A stretch of 64,000 bases of DNA from Macrobrachium rosenbergii (Eukaryota; Arthropoda; Malacostraca; Decapoda; Palaemonidae). The first letter of the stretch is position 1, and every line of letters starts with the position of its first letter. This document shows positions 9,595 through 20,922 of the stretch, one piece after another. The notes below the pieces were generated by a model, which saw nothing but the letters and a program-made list of their open reading frames with translations, was not told the origin of the DNA and did no database searches. The stretch is taken from assembly GCF_040412425.1 (NCBI RefSeq), contig NC_089755.1, forward strand, positions 52,882,798-52,946,797, given 5' to 3'. The position numbers and the translations under genes were made by a program.

Positions 9595-11225
9595 TACGAA
9601 AAAATAAAACTTACATCAGATGTATATTCACTGCTTCTAGATTCATAAAATAATTTTGTCTTATTTTTTTTTGTATTTTCACTTCTTATTCTGCAATGAA
9701 TTTTACATCAAATATATTAGAACTGTTTCTAGATTTATAAAGGAAATAATTTTGTCTCTTTTTTTATTTTCACTATTTATTCTGTATTACAATTTATATC
9801 AAATATATATTCACTGCGTCTAGGTTTGTAAAAGAAATAATTTTGTCTTTTTTTTTATTTTCACTTTTTATTCTGCAATAAATTTTACATCAGATATATA
9901 ACCACTGCTTCTAGATTTATAAAAGACAAAATTTTGTCTTTTTTATTTCCACTTTTTATTCTGTAACAAAATTTACATCGAATATACTGTATATTAACTA
10001 CTCCTAGATTTATAAAAAAAAATAATTTTGTCTTTTTTTCACTTTTTACTCTGTAATAAAATTTACATCAAATATAAATTCACTGCCTCTAGATTCAAAA
10101 AAGATATATTTTTGTCCCATTTGTTTCATTTTTACTTTTTATGCTGCAATAAACTTTACATAAAATAAATATTCACTGCTTCTAGATTTAAAAAAGAAAT
10201 AATTTTCTCATTTTTTTACTTTCACTTTTTATTCTGCAATTAATTTTACATCAAATATGTATTCACTGCTTCTAGATTTATAAAAAAAATAATTTTGTCC
10301 ATTTTTTTATTTTCCCTTTTTATTCAGCAATAAAATTTACATCAAATATTTATTCACTGCTTCTAGATTTATACTGTATAAAAGAAATAGTTTTGTCTTT
10401 TTTTTATTTTCACTTTGTAATCTGGAATAAATTTTACATCAAATATAAATTCACTGCTTCTAGATTTGTAAAAAATAAAATAATTTTGTCCCATTTTTTA
10501 TTTTCACCTTTTATTCTATAATAGATTTTACATCAAATATATATTCATTGCTTCTAGATTTATAACAGAAATAATTTTGTCTCATATTTTTTATTTTCAC
10601 TTTTTATTCAGCAAAAAAATTTACATCAAATGTAAATTCACTACTTCTAGATTCAAAAGAGAAATCATTTTGTCTTTTTTTTTATTTCAACTTTCTATTC
10701 CGTAGTAAAATTTACATCAAATATATAGGATCTGCTTCTAGATTTATAAAAGAAATAATTTTGTTTCTTTTTTTTCCATTTTCAATTTTTATTCTGCAAT
10801 GAATTTTATATTAAATATTTAAGAACTGCTTCTAGATTTATAAAAGAAATCAATTTTGTCTCTTTTTTTCATTTTTCTTTTTTATTCTGCAATGAATTTT
10901 ACATTAAATATTTAAGAACTGCTTCTAGATTTATAAAAAGAAATCATTTTGCCCCATTTGTTCTATTTTCACTTTGCATTCTGTAATAAAATTGACATCA
11001 AATATAAATTCACTGCTTCTAGATTTATAAAACAAATAACTCTCTAATTTTTTTTTTTACTTTTTATTCTGTAATAAAATTTACATCAAATATATATTCA
11101 ATCCTTCTAGATTTATAAAAGAAATGATTCTGTCTCATTTTTTTATATTTTCAATTTTATTCTGTAATAAAAATTTACATCAAATATAAATTCACTGCTT
11201 CTAGAGTTATAAAAGAAATAATTTT
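9595..11225. repeat. ~92-bp AT-rich satellite, 18 copies
   Basis: Units read AATTTTGTCT, a T-run, ATTTTCACTTTTTATTCTG, AATAAATTTTACATCAAAT, ATATTCACTGCTTCTAGATT and TATAAAAGAAATA. The CTTCTAGATTT segment recurs at about 9633, 9727, 9815, 9907, 10000, 10085, 10178, 10268, 10360, 10455, 10550, 10650, 10736, 10830, 10921, 11017, 11105 and 11199. Units differ by several substitutions and by T-run length, so the array is older than the 62-bp satellite. Confidence 0.93.
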
Positions 11226-11937
11226 ACAATAACGTGGGCGCAGAGAACTATGAAATGCCGCAAATACAAAAAAAAGGACATCCACGGTCAGCTTTTTTTT
11301 GTTTAAATTCCACTGAGAAATCAATCTTCTCGATTTATCACGCACTGTCTCGATGGAAATAGAATAATTCTGTACTAAACTGGGCGATGAAGTTATGGAG
11401 ATGGAAATGGATCCAAGAATATTCATAAGCATGTTCTTCTCGCTTATTTACGTACGAATTAACACTATACATACACTTATATTATTACAAAAATATATTT
11501 TATTACTTTATAAAATTCATATAATTTAATAATTCAATATTTTATTTGTGAAAATATATAATTCAAAATTTTATTTATAAAAATATATTTTATTACTTTA
11601 CAAAATTCATATAATTAAATAATTCAATATTATTTATAAAATCAACGTTTTTCATTACACAACTACAACATATAATTACAGTCAGAAATAAAACTAGAAG
11701 CATGAACAAGACATTACTACAATAATATATACCATTTATTTCTAAAATTTATATTGTGAAATAACTCAATATTATTGAGTGATAAAGTCAAAGTTTTTCA
11801 TTACACAAATACAATAACATACTCGCAGTCATGTTTCATAAACAGATGTACATCTATAACCAATTTCTTTTTTTTTTTTTTATTCAGAAATAAAATTAAA
11901 AATATAAAAAATCATCGTCTCCGCATAACATTAAAAA
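11226..11937. other. AT-rich spacer with a ~90-bp duplication
   Basis: The segment AAATATATTTTATTACTTTA, AAATTCATATAATT, AATAATTCAATATT occurs at 11490-11545 and 11580-11635. A third related piece, TTTTCATTACACAA with CAATAT nearby, occurs at 11650 and 11800. No coding signal. Confidence 0.5.
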
Positions 11938-12346
11938 ACAAGTAAAACATAAGTCGAAGTTTCTTTGGCGCAATCAAGTCTTATGTACAGCCGCTACAGC
12001 TTACAATCAAGACCATCGAAAATAGATCTATCATTCGGTGGTCTTGGTATAATGCTGTATGAGCCGCGGCCCATGAATCTTTAACCACGGGGGTCCGGTG
12101 GTGGCATATCCTATATCGCTGCCAGAAGCACGATTATGGCTAACTTTAGCCTTAAACAAAATAAAAACTACTGAGGCTACAGGGCTGCAATTTGGTATGT
12201 TTAATGACTGGAGGGTGGATGATCAACATACCAATTTGCACCCCTCTAGCCTCAGTAGTTTTAGAGGTAAGAGGGCCGACAGGAAAAAGTGCGGACGGAG
12301 AGGCAAATAGCCATCTCAAAAGTTCTCTTTGATAGAAAACTAAAAT
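11938..12346 (+). mobile_element. family A hairpin element, copy 1 (near full length)
   Basis: Begins with ACAAGTAAAA, then GAAGTTTCTTTGGCGCAATC and CCGCTACAGC, then the conserved middle (TCGGTGGTCTTGGTATAATG, GAGCCGCGGCCCATGAA, CCGGTGGTGGC). It contains the long hairpin at 12167-12260 and ends GATAGAAAACTAAAA. Orientation is plus, as in all copies. No coding frame is shared between copies. Class is unknown; it could be a non-autonomous DNA element or a pol III-type element. Confidence 0.8.
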
Positions 12347-12493
12347 CTTATGCTAACAAAGACACCGAGATCCGTCAAACCGTTGCATTTGAAAGGCCAC
12401 AATGTCCATAAGCATTGAATAACAAAGGAAACGATATCGTTTTGACATAACGACCGTCGTCATTCGGGGCAGCTGTAAACATCCTCTTACTTC

Positions 12494-12886
12494 GGATCGT
12501 TTCCCTTCACATCTTGGATCGCTTCTCTTCACATCTTGGATCGCTTCTCTTCACATCTTGGATCGCTTCTCTTCACATCTCGGATCGTTTCAATTCATAT
12601 CTTGGATCGTTTCAATCCACATCTTGGATCGCTTCCCTTCACATCTTGGATCGCTTCCCTTCACATCTTGGATCGCTTCCCTTCACATCATGGATAGCTT
12701 CCCTTCACATCTTGGATCGTTTCTCTTCACATCTTGGATCGCTTCCCTTCACATCTTGGATCGCTTCCCTTCACATCTTGGATCGTTTCTTTTCACATCT
12801 TGGATCGCTTCCCTTCACATCTTGGATCGTTTCTTTTCACATCTTGGATAGTTTCTCTTCACATCTCGGATCGCTTCTCTTCACGT
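12494..12886. repeat. 22-bp minisatellite, about 18 copies
   Basis: The unit is CTTCACATCTTGGATCGCTTCC with T/C, G/A and CTTGG/CTCGG variants. Because 22 is not a multiple of 3, a reading frame cycles through all three phases every 66 bp. None has a stop, giving a spurious 147-aa plus-strand frame (12514-12957) with a 22-residue period. Confidence 0.95.
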
Positions 12887-13165
12887 GTATTGTTGACGAT
12901 TTTAAAATGAAAGTGTCTTTGAAACAGTACAAAGAATGTAACAGAATGTATTGTTGATGATCCTAAAATGAAAGTATCTCTAAAACAGTCCAAAGAATGT
13001 AATAAAACGTACTGTTGATGATTCTAAAATGAAAGTATCTCTAAAACAGTACAAAGAATGTAATGAAACGTATTGTTAATGATTCCAAAATGAAAGTATC
13101 TTTGAAACAGTACAAAGAATGTAACAGAATGTTGTTGATGATTCTAAAATGAAGATAATATATCT
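12886..13165. repeat. ~62-bp minisatellite, 4-5 copies
   Basis: The unit TATTGTTGATGATTC, TAAAATGAAAGTATCTCTAA, AACAGTACAAAGAATGTAA recurs at about 12887, 12948, 13009, 13069 and 13130. The last copy is truncated and diverged. It directly adjoins the 22-bp array. Confidence 0.9.
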
Positions 13166-13494
13166 CTAAACCAGAATATAGCAAACGTTGACCTTACGGC
13201 TTCAATTCTCTTATCATCTGCACTTCATCCCTATGTTACAGAAAGCGACAATCAACAGTGACTAACGACCACTGAAATTATACCGTCCACCCACCTGGAT
13301 AATAATCACCTAAATTAATCAATTTTACCCGTCAAGACAATGAAGGGGATGCGTACCAGACTAGCCTAACATTTTCTAACCTAAAAACCAGCATTTTTTT
13401 TTTATTCTGACACTCCTATTGCTTGTTAGTTTAGTAAAATGCTACCTCGGTATCGATGACCATAGATATTACGGCGCCACTTTCAATAGTATTG

Positions 13495-13497
<3 letters not shown>
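13166..13497. other. unique spacer
   Basis: Mixed-composition sequence. No gene or repeat family recognised. Confidence 0.4.

Positions 13498-13552
<55 letters not shown>
13498..13552. repeat. (TAA)n microsatellite
   Basis: About 18 TAA units, pure. Confidence 0.97.
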
Positions 13553-13553
<1 letters not shown>

Positions 13554-13625
13554 TTCTTTATTTCAGCTCGGGGCCATAGACATGGAATATAAAAATACAA
13601 TACACTAAAAGTTACAAAAAATTTA

Positions 13626-13888
13626 AGTATATCTTAGTTTAACCAGACCACTGAGCTGATTAACAGCTCTCCTAGAGCTGGCCCGAAGGATTAGATTTAT
13701 TTTACGTGGCTAATAACCAACTGGTTACCTAGCAACGGGGCCTACAGCTTATTGTGGAATCCGAACCACATCATGACGAGAAATAAACTTCTATCACCAG
13801 AAATAAATTCCTCTAATTCTTCATTGGCCGGTCGGAGAGTCGAACGCTGGGCCAACAGCGTGCTAGCCGAGAGCTCTACCCACCCCTT
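13626..13888 (-). mobile_element. family B tRNA-derived SINE, copy 1
   Basis: On the minus strand the element starts with a tRNA-like head at the high-coordinate end. The reverse of GAGAGTCGAACGCTGGGCC (about 13833-13851) is a B-box-like motif, and the reverse of GCTAGCCGAGAGCTCTACCC is an A-box-like segment. The body follows (plus-strand reading: CCACTGAGCTGATTAACAGC, GGCCCGAAGGATTAGA, ACCTAGCAACGGGGCC, TCTATCACCAGAAATAAATT). Other copies of the body are at 22545, 31541, 35457 and 49768. Confidence 0.82.
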
Positions 13889-13930
13889 CAAATGAAGAAC
13901 TACACATAATCTAGATACACAAGATAATGC

Positions 13931-13983
13931 GATTGTCGTTTTATCTCACACATAATCTAGATAGACGAGATAAAACGACAATC
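13931..13983. repeat. 17-bp perfect inverted repeat
   Basis: GATTGTCGTTTTATCTC (13931-13947) pairs perfectly with GAGATAAAACGACAATC (13967-13983) across a 19-nt loop. The word ATAATCTAGATA also occurs in the loop and just upstream (13908-13919), so the hairpin may have come from an inverted duplication. Confidence 0.85.
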
Positions 13984-14267
13984 GGCAATATCCACACAGT
14001 TGCTGAAGTATTAGTATAATAATGGTAATGACAGTACTAATATTGAGAATAACAGTAAAAAATAAAAAAATGATAATTAAAAAACAGAACGCATACAATT
14101 AATTTCCAGCTAGGGACCTTCGATCCCTCTGAAGAGAAAAGAAGCAACGGCACTCTGTACAGCATGATAACGACGACAAAATAAAACTCCATATCGAAAG
14201 CCTATCGAGTTACCGATTTCAATAAGATACGTGATGTAGCAGCCGCGTCGGATTTCTAGGCAATATT

Positions 14268-14269
<2 letters not shown>

Positions 14270-14326
<57 letters not shown>
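14270..14326. repeat. (GA)n microsatellite
   Basis: About 28 uninterrupted AG units. Confidence 0.97.
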
Positions 14327-14328
<2 letters not shown>

Positions 14329-14364
14329 TCCAACAGACTCGGATATTCGTCGATAACATGCAAG

Positions 14365-14712
14365 TAAAAATGCGCTTAGGTTTCTTCGGCGCAATCGAGT
14401 TTTCTGTACAATCGAGCTTTCTATACAGTGTGTAATGCCGTATGAAACTCTCAGCTACGACCCGTGAAACTCCCAGCCGGCCGTGGTGGCCTACTGCGTT
14501 GTTGTGTTGCCAGACGCACGATCATTGCTAACTTTAACCTTTAATAAAATAAAAACTACTGAGGCTAGAGGGCTGCAATTTGGTATGTGTGATGATTGGA
14601 GGGTGGATGATCAACATACCAATTTGCAGGCCTCTAGCCTCATAGGTTTTAAGGTCTGAGGGCGGACGGACAAACAAAGCCATCTCAAGAGTTTTGTTTT
14701 ACAGAAAACTAA
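14365..14712 (+). mobile_element. family A hairpin element, copy 2
   Basis: Starts AAGTAAAAATGCGC, with GGTTTCTTCGGCGCAATCGAG and a small internal repeat (ACAATCGAGCTTTCTATACAG). The middle is diverged from copy 1. The hairpin (14555-14650) has one mutated arm end (CTCATAGGTTTT). The 3' end is GTTTTACAGAAAACTAAA. Confidence 0.8.
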
Positions 14713-15553
14713 AAAAATCCGTAAGATTAAAATAAATATAAAGTTGGGTATCCATTTTATTTTTTTAATATAGCTACTTCCTTCCTACCTTGCATATTAA
14801 TTTATATCTCTAAGAGCACCCGGAATTGACTCGACTGGGCTATTTTTCAACCCAAAAGATGTAGTCTCTGCTTATCTTTCAAGTATGTGCTCCAAGGCTA
14901 TCATGTGTTGCAAGCAACTTTTACCGACACCTGGGTTCTCGATAAGTTTAGACAATGTACCATATTCTTCCTAAAGGAATTGGAAGCTCTTTAAAAAAAA
15001 ATGGTCTTGGGTACACTTGTTCCAAAGCCATTGCTTTAAACGAAAACGCCTACCCGATCTGAAAAAAAAAGGAAAGTAAAAAAAAAAGGAACACTTACAG
15101 AAACGGCACCGATTCTAGGAATGAATGTTCTGGGCACGCACGAGGGCAAAGAAAAAAAACGGCACCGATTCTAGGAATGGGGAAAGACGAGGATAAAAAT
15201 GAAAAAAGAAGTGCATAGATAATTAAACTTGATGCATACAAACTAATCATCAAATTATTCCTAGTGCGGCTTCTGTTCCAGTCAATGATGAATATTTTAT
15301 TTAAGTACGTATTTATTTATTTTATTTATTTTTTTTTTTTTTTGAGGAAAGCGACGGTGACAATGATTCCAAACTCACTTCCCGGCAATGGCGGCTTATC
15401 CATCTTGGCTTCTGAGAAAGGCGATGATGACGTTCTAACACGTCACAAAACGGCAGCAGTTCCAGGCAAAATGGTTAGTAGCCATGAAGCCATGTCAAAC
15501 AAACGCTGATATCGGAAAGGGAGGAGTGCACTGGGACTCCATGTCATGACAGA
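14713..15553. other. unique spacer with a small duplication
   Basis: AACGGCACCGATTCTAGGAATG occurs at 15100-15121 and 15160-15180. A 19-base T-run lies near 15325. An 81-aa frame at 15264-15509 shows no recognisable domain. Confidence 0.45.
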
Positions 15554-15877
15554 ATTAAATTGAATATAGAGTTTAGGCCAAACGCCAAGCACTGGGACCA
15601 ATGAGGTCATTCAGCACTGGAAAGGAAATTGACAGTAAAAGATTTGAAAGATGTAACAGGAGGAAAACCTCGCAGTTGCACTATGAAATATTTATTAAGA
15701 GGGGGTGGAGAGCGAGATGGAAGAAAGATAATAAGAACGGAGGTACAGTAAAAGTAATGAAAGACGTTGCAGCTAGGGGCCGAAGGGACGCTGCAAAGAA
15801 TCTTTAGTAATGCCTACAGTACACTGCATGAGGTGCACTGACGGCACTAGACCCCCCCCTCCCCCACACCTACGGGG
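15554..15877 (+). mobile_element. family C dispersed repeat, copy 1 (most complete)
   Basis: Begins near TAGAGTTTAGGCCAAACGCC and continues with GCACTGGGACCAATGAGGTC, ACAGGAGGAAAACCTCGCAG, GATGGAAGAAAGATAATA, GGAGGTACAGTAAAA, AGCTAGGGGCCGAAGGGACG and GAGGTGCACTGACGGCACTA. It ends in a C-run and CCTACGGGG. A 68-aa very basic frame at 15601-15807 lies inside it. Class unknown; no terminal repeats or A-rich tail seen. Confidence 0.82.
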
Positions 15878-16479
15878 ATCATGAAAGCACTGGTCCGTGG
15901 ATGGAAGAGGGCTTGACACAACTTGCCACATATAATCACTGGTCCAGTAAAGGAAGGAAGATGTCGCAACGACATGTTATAAAACAACTTTCTAGAGGGG
16001 CGCTGAAGCTAATTAAAACACCCTACAATCACAAGTCAAAGGGAAGAAAGCAGTTTGGGTTGGACGTCAGAAAAACCAAACGAGCAGATGGGGCTGAAAC
16101 GAAGCGTCAACAAAACCACTCGTCCAGAGAGAGGAACTAAGTAGAACCTGAACCTCATGTTTGAACCACGTGATCCAATGGGAAGGTAGGGGTAGTGCGG
16201 TGAGAACCACGTCACAAAGAAATGGTCTCGCAAAAGGAAGACACGGCCAGAAATACACGTCGCAAAGGAACCGATTCACACAGGAGACGTGGACATTAAA
16301 TCAAATGTCGCAAAATAACGTGTCGAGGAGACCGGATTAGATCCATTTATCAACAAGAACAAGTCCACAGAGAGGAGGTCGGTATCTAAATCACGTCATG
16401 GGTCTACGGTAGCGTCGACGGTCCAAAAGTAGTAGTAATTTGATCCATACGTATTTTCCTTTACCTCCTCTTAGTTCTT
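15878..16479. other. unique sequence, no gene recognised
   Basis: Contains an irregular CGTCACAAAG / CGTCGCAAAG / TGTCGCAAAA motif series (16209, 16257, 16305), perhaps an old minisatellite. Short frames on both strands show no domains. Confidence 0.4.
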
Positions 16480-16564
16480 CCTAATGAACACCATATTCTT
16501 TGGAAGCTCGAATTTCAAGTCAATGGCCCCTATGGTGGGCTTGTTCCATATGGATAGGGTTCAT

Positions 16565-16631
<67 letters not shown>

Positions 16632-16707
16632 GAACAACATATTCTTTGGAAGCTCGAATTTCAAGTCAACGGCCCCTGTGGGCTTGTTCCCTATGGATAG
16701 GGTTCAT

Positions 16708-16756
<49 letters not shown>

Positions 16757-16831
16757 GAACACCATATTCTTTGGAGGCTCGAATTTCAAGTCAACGGCCC
16801 TGTGGGCTTGTCCCATACGAATAGGGTTCAT

Positions 16832-16889
<58 letters not shown>

Positions 16890-16890
16890 T
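16480..16890 (+). repeat. family D: three tandem copies of a ~90-bp segment ending in (AAT)n
   Basis: Each copy reads ATGAACACCATATTCTTTGG, AGCTCGAATTTCAAGTCAA, CGGCCC, GTGGGCTTGTTCC, ATAGGGTTCATCTGAATAAT, followed by a pure (AAT)n of about 16-20 units (to about 16629, 16754 and 16886). Single diverged copies exist elsewhere on the minus strand (27330-27405, 35365-35430). A conserved segment that always abuts (AAT)n looks like the 3' end of a non-LTR element with a trinucleotide tail. Three head-to-tail copies imply later tandem duplication. Confidence 0.8.
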
Positions 16891-17089
16891 TCAAGGTCTA
16901 GGAGAGGGAGGAAAAAAGGGAGGAAAGGGGGATGTAGAAGTTACCTCAGTAAATCTGAAACCACTGAATCTGTATGCATTGGTTTCTCCGTTTATAAAGT
17001 GTGGTTCTCCATTTTCAGAACAGTGTGACCGACAACATTACTATTTTCAAAGTTTAATGTCGAAAGAAGCAATTACATTATTATCCAGC

Positions 17090-17298
17090 TGAACTGAACT
17101 GAATATGGAATTTAAGCCAAAGGCCTAGCACTGGGACCCATGAAGTCATTCAGCGCTGAAACGGAAATTGACAGTAAAAGGTTTGAGAGGTGTAACAGGA
17201 GGAAAACCTCAAAGCAGTTGCACTACGAATCAATTGTTAGGAGAGGGTGGAAAGTAAGATGGAAGAAAGAGAATATGAAAGGAGGTACAGTAAAAGGA
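17090..17298 (+). mobile_element. family C, copy 2 (3' truncated)
   Basis: GAATATGGAATTTAAGCC through GGAGGTACAGTAAAAGGATT. It stops before the AGGGGCCGAAGGG part. It carries AACCTCAAAGCAGTTGCAC where copies 1, 3 and 5 have AACCTCGCAGTTGCAC or close variants, so it belongs with copy 4 to a second subfamily. Confidence 0.8.
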
Positions 17299-18225
17299 TT
17301 ATTATCCAACTGCTAGCACAATTCTTGAGAGAGAGAGAGGACAAAAACGTAAGGCGCTCTTAAGGAAACAACTTCTGGAGATGGGCAAAATGATATTTAC
17401 GGATGATGACTTTATATACTTATACTAGAACTTCCAGAATTTTCATAAGCGAAGGATCAGCACAGAAAAAGAGAATAAATAAATCGGCAGGCATATAAAT
17501 ACTTTATATCGCCATCTCGTCTGCGAGATGAACGATCCTTAATATTTTCCACGCCTGACCATAAGGCTTGTCAAAACCATTTTCCTAAACATCTTTAGAA
17601 AACAACAGACACAAGACATGGAGAAAAAAAAATCGCAGTGAAAGGATACAGCAATATCACGATACTCGACGACCCTCCCTGTCACTGGCAAAAAAATAAA
17701 ATAAAATAAAAATAAAAAAGCCGAGAGATGCAATGACAAAAAAAAAAAAAAACACTGCCAATTATCATGTTATCTGACGACCCTTCCACCTAAGGGAATG
17801 AAATAGCACACGCGCAGAAAAAACACACACATCTTGTGATTAAAAAAAGGACGTTGCCACATATCATGTTACAGAACGACCTTCCAGACAACTGAGAGTG
17901 GAGCGATCAGAAGGGAAAGGTGATGAAATAGCCAGCAAAAAAACCTACGACAGACAGACAAATGTTGTAGATTGATAACTATAGAACCCCCGGAATGGTT
18001 GGAGGAGAGATGGATTACTGGGTTTTACGCCTAACGCCAACATGGCATTCAGCGTCGTAATGAATTAGGAATGGAGTCAGAATGAAGTTACTTGATGAAC
18101 TGAATGATGAGAGCAATAAAAAAGTCTAAGGGCAGAAACTAAAAAGTATAAAAATAAAATTTTACAATGCTAAGGGTTCCTATCCTTCGGCCTTAGGCAT
18201 ACGTGGAGAGATAAGGTAACTTGAT

Positions 18226-18228
<3 letters not shown>
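17299..18228. other. unique spacer with two related ~110-bp stretches
   Basis: CAATTATCATGTTATCTGACGACCC (17758) and CATATCATGTTACAGAACGACC (17859), each followed by CC-rich sequence and a later AAATAGC, suggest an old tandem duplication of about 100 bp. An A-run lies at 17739-17751. Confidence 0.4.
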
Positions 18229-18291
<63 letters not shown>

Positions 18292-18413
18292 ATATATTGG
18301 AAATATAGAAAAAATATTTCAGCCGACAACGATTAATGGAGAGAGAGAGAGAGAGAGAGATGAAAATTTGATACGTTGGAAATAGAGAAAAAATACTTCA
18401 GCCGACACCGATT

Positions 18414-18495
<82 letters not shown>
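18229..18495. repeat. (GA)n runs around a duplicated ~55-bp segment
   Basis: GA runs at 18229-18287, 18340-18361 and 18418-18495. Between them TTGATATATTGGAAATATAG, AAAAAATATTTCAGCCGACA, ACGATTAATGGAGAGA occurs twice with few changes. Same type of structure as 4593-4891. Confidence 0.93.
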
Positions 18496-18498
<3 letters not shown>

Positions 18499-19329
18499 TG
18501 TTACCTTGTAAATGACACAAAGAATTGGCCACAACTTCATGAAGCGATCGAATATCTAGTAACTTACGTGAGAGAAGTACACCATTGGCGGGAGGCTAAG
18601 CCCAACTTACGATTTTAATAAGCAGTATGAGCAGGATTACCCAGAAGAATCCTTCTCGGTCGAAAAAAGGATCCTAGGATCGAAAGGAGGAGCATGGCGA
18701 GAGTTGGACCACGGTTTGAAGTCCCCCAAATTATTGCCTTTTCAGCGAGAGAAACCAATAATAAAAAAATAAATCCGTCATAAATTAAGCCGTGCTCTCC
18801 CTAACACGGGGAAGCTTAATCGAAAGGTAATTAATGATCGCTGCCACATTCACATTTAAATTGGATGAAGCATGGACAGGCTCCTTGTGCAGATAACTTC
18901 CACGACTCTAGCAGATTCATAAACCTACCCATACGGAAAACTCAACCGCAGCATATGAAACCCCTACACACACACAAATTATTGGGCCCTCCCTTCCAAT
19001 ACCTCTGTGGCTCCATGTATCTATGCCTTTTTCGATCTTCCTCTACCTCATTTCTCCCTGTACCTCTGATTCACAAAAAATTTCCACCTATCTGTTTCCA
19101 TGTACGTTTTCTATGAATAAGTCACCCCTACGCCTCACTATATGCTGTGGATATTTTTTGTTTTTCGTTCTCAGCCTAAAGCGTCTATATTCCTTCTACC
19201 TTTCTGACCTTGGCCATTCTAAAAGCAATTTACTTCATTATCATTACCAACTTAAAGCCACTTACTTCATTACGTTAAGACAGAGAGAGAAAACAGTTGC
19301 GACAAACAATATGTGTGTTATGTATATGA

Positions 19330-19333
<4 letters not shown>
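18496..19333. other. unique sequence
   Basis: No gene recognised. Short overlapping frames (18865-19116, 19023-19403) have no known motifs, and the second runs into (TA)n. Confidence 0.4.

Positions 19334-19401
<68 letters not shown>
19334..19401. repeat. (TA)n microsatellite
   Basis: About 34 TA units. Confidence 0.97.
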
Positions 19402-19408
<7 letters not shown>

Positions 19409-19440
19409 TCAACACACAATCACGTGTGGAACAGAAATAA

Positions 19441-19517
19441 ATTTCTGATTCACATAAGGATCAAACCAGGTCTTTCAGTTGAAAGACCAGGGTTCGATCC
19501 TGACGTGAGTCAGAAAT
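19441..19517. mobile_element. tRNA-like SINE head in inverted-repeat form
   Basis: The arm at 19441-19477 (ATTTCTGATTCACATAAGG...) pairs with 19480-19517 (TGAAAGACCAGGGTTCGATC...) with only a few mismatches and a 2-nt loop. The right arm holds GGGTTCGATCC, a good pol III B box, followed by TGACGTGAGTCAGAAAT. The same 3' sequence occurs at 41771-41803 after a full tRNA-like head. The piece is probably a SINE fragment duplicated head to head, set between (TA)n and (AC)n-(TA)n tracts. Confidence 0.65.
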
Positions 19518-19518
19518 A

Positions 19519-19521
<3 letters not shown>

Positions 19522-19587
<66 letters not shown>

Positions 19588-19660
19588 CCTCATAATAAAT
19601 ATATATATGTATATATACATATATATTACAGTATGTATACATACATATATATATATATAC
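19522..19660. repeat. (AC)n-(TA)n compound block
   Basis: AC run 19522-19553, TA run to about 19582, then degenerate TATATGTATA sequence. Confidence 0.93.
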
Positions 19661-20063
19661 ACACATACATACAAAACCTAGATGCCTTTCCCTCGTAGAC
19701 TACGTGCTTCATGAAGGCGTTGTCCAACAAGACACAGTACTTTGAGTAAGGTTTTCTAACACCACAACCTGTTCCAACGCCAGCTGCAACCCACCACAAT
19801 AAAGTACCAGGACTGTAATTCATAAGTCCCTCTACTAGTCAGCCATGAACCCTTACTAAGTCATGCTCGGCATCGTTTCTCTCACTTGAACGAGGAAAAA
19901 CGTGACTAGGCAGATGCTGTTAATTGAGCTTCAACGGGTCGGACCACCAACTGTTTTAATAGCCATCTCTCATAACCGTCCTCACTGTGGTAACAATTGC
20001 GACAGTTATGAGGCTAGATGACGTATGAAGATGTTATTACGCTAATGAAGAGAGTACTTATCT

Positions 20064-20065
<2 letters not shown>
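19661..20065. other. unique spacer
   Basis: No gene or repeat family recognised. Confidence 0.4.

Positions 20066-20119
<54 letters not shown>
20066..20119. repeat. (GA)n microsatellite
   Basis: About 27 GA units, followed at 20136-20144 by a C-run. Confidence 0.97.
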
Positions 20120-20121
<2 letters not shown>

Positions 20122-20858
20122 AAGTTCTCGGTGCCCCCCCCCCCTTCACCCTTCCTTCTGTGTATGGAGATGTGACTGGTCCCCAAATCTCATAACACAG
20201 GAAACTTATAACTTATCTATTATTAGTCTTGTCATTATTATCTGATGCCCCAACAAGCCTTTTATATGTAGACTGATATTCCCTTCTGACAAAATGTTGT
20301 CCCACAGAACGTGTAGAGTGGATTACGGTGGAGAAAACTGGACTTTTCTCATTCTCAGAGTGTCTGACGCGTCGCGAATCTATACGCGTCCTTGCGAAAG
20401 GTATAAATATAGTGCTACTTTACAGCACCTCCAGAGAATCGTACAAGAATCGCATGCCACTGAATGCAATGAATCAGTAAAGAATTAGAAATGTTCTCAT
20501 ACTGATGTCTTGGTTGTTTCTGGGCGTGACTTAGCCTATGAAAAAGTCCTTGCCGTCTGAGCTGGTGCACCTTTTTCTTGTGAACTTAACAATGGCAAAT
20601 CGAAGGTTTATCACAGACTTATCGTTTGCAGCGACACATAATCGCCATTGGGGCTGATTCCTAGCATTTGTAAACTGCCGATCACAACCTAGCTAGAACG
20701 CAGCCATTTGCAAAATGAAAAATCTAATCTTCCTTACTCATGGTGTTGCATGTAAACGGTACAAGGTAAACATGCAACAAGCCACGGACAGATCTGGAAC
20801 AAGACATTTAGATAAGAACGAGCAATCTCATCCACAACTGCAAGGGACGAAGAATAAT

Positions 20859-20861
<3 letters not shown>
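20120..20861. other. unique sequence
   Basis: No domain seen in the frames here (20294-20488, 20715-20933). The latter ends in the CT tract. Confidence 0.4.

Positions 20862-20919
<58 letters not shown>
20862..20919. repeat. (CT)n microsatellite
   Basis: About 29 CT units. Confidence 0.97.

Positions 20920-20922
<3 letters not shown>

Noticed and set aside
12514..12957. 147-codon plus-strand frame with DRFSSHLGS-like repeats
   Set aside because: Product of the 22-bp minisatellite; the same DNA in another phase (12558-12851) gives a similar frame.
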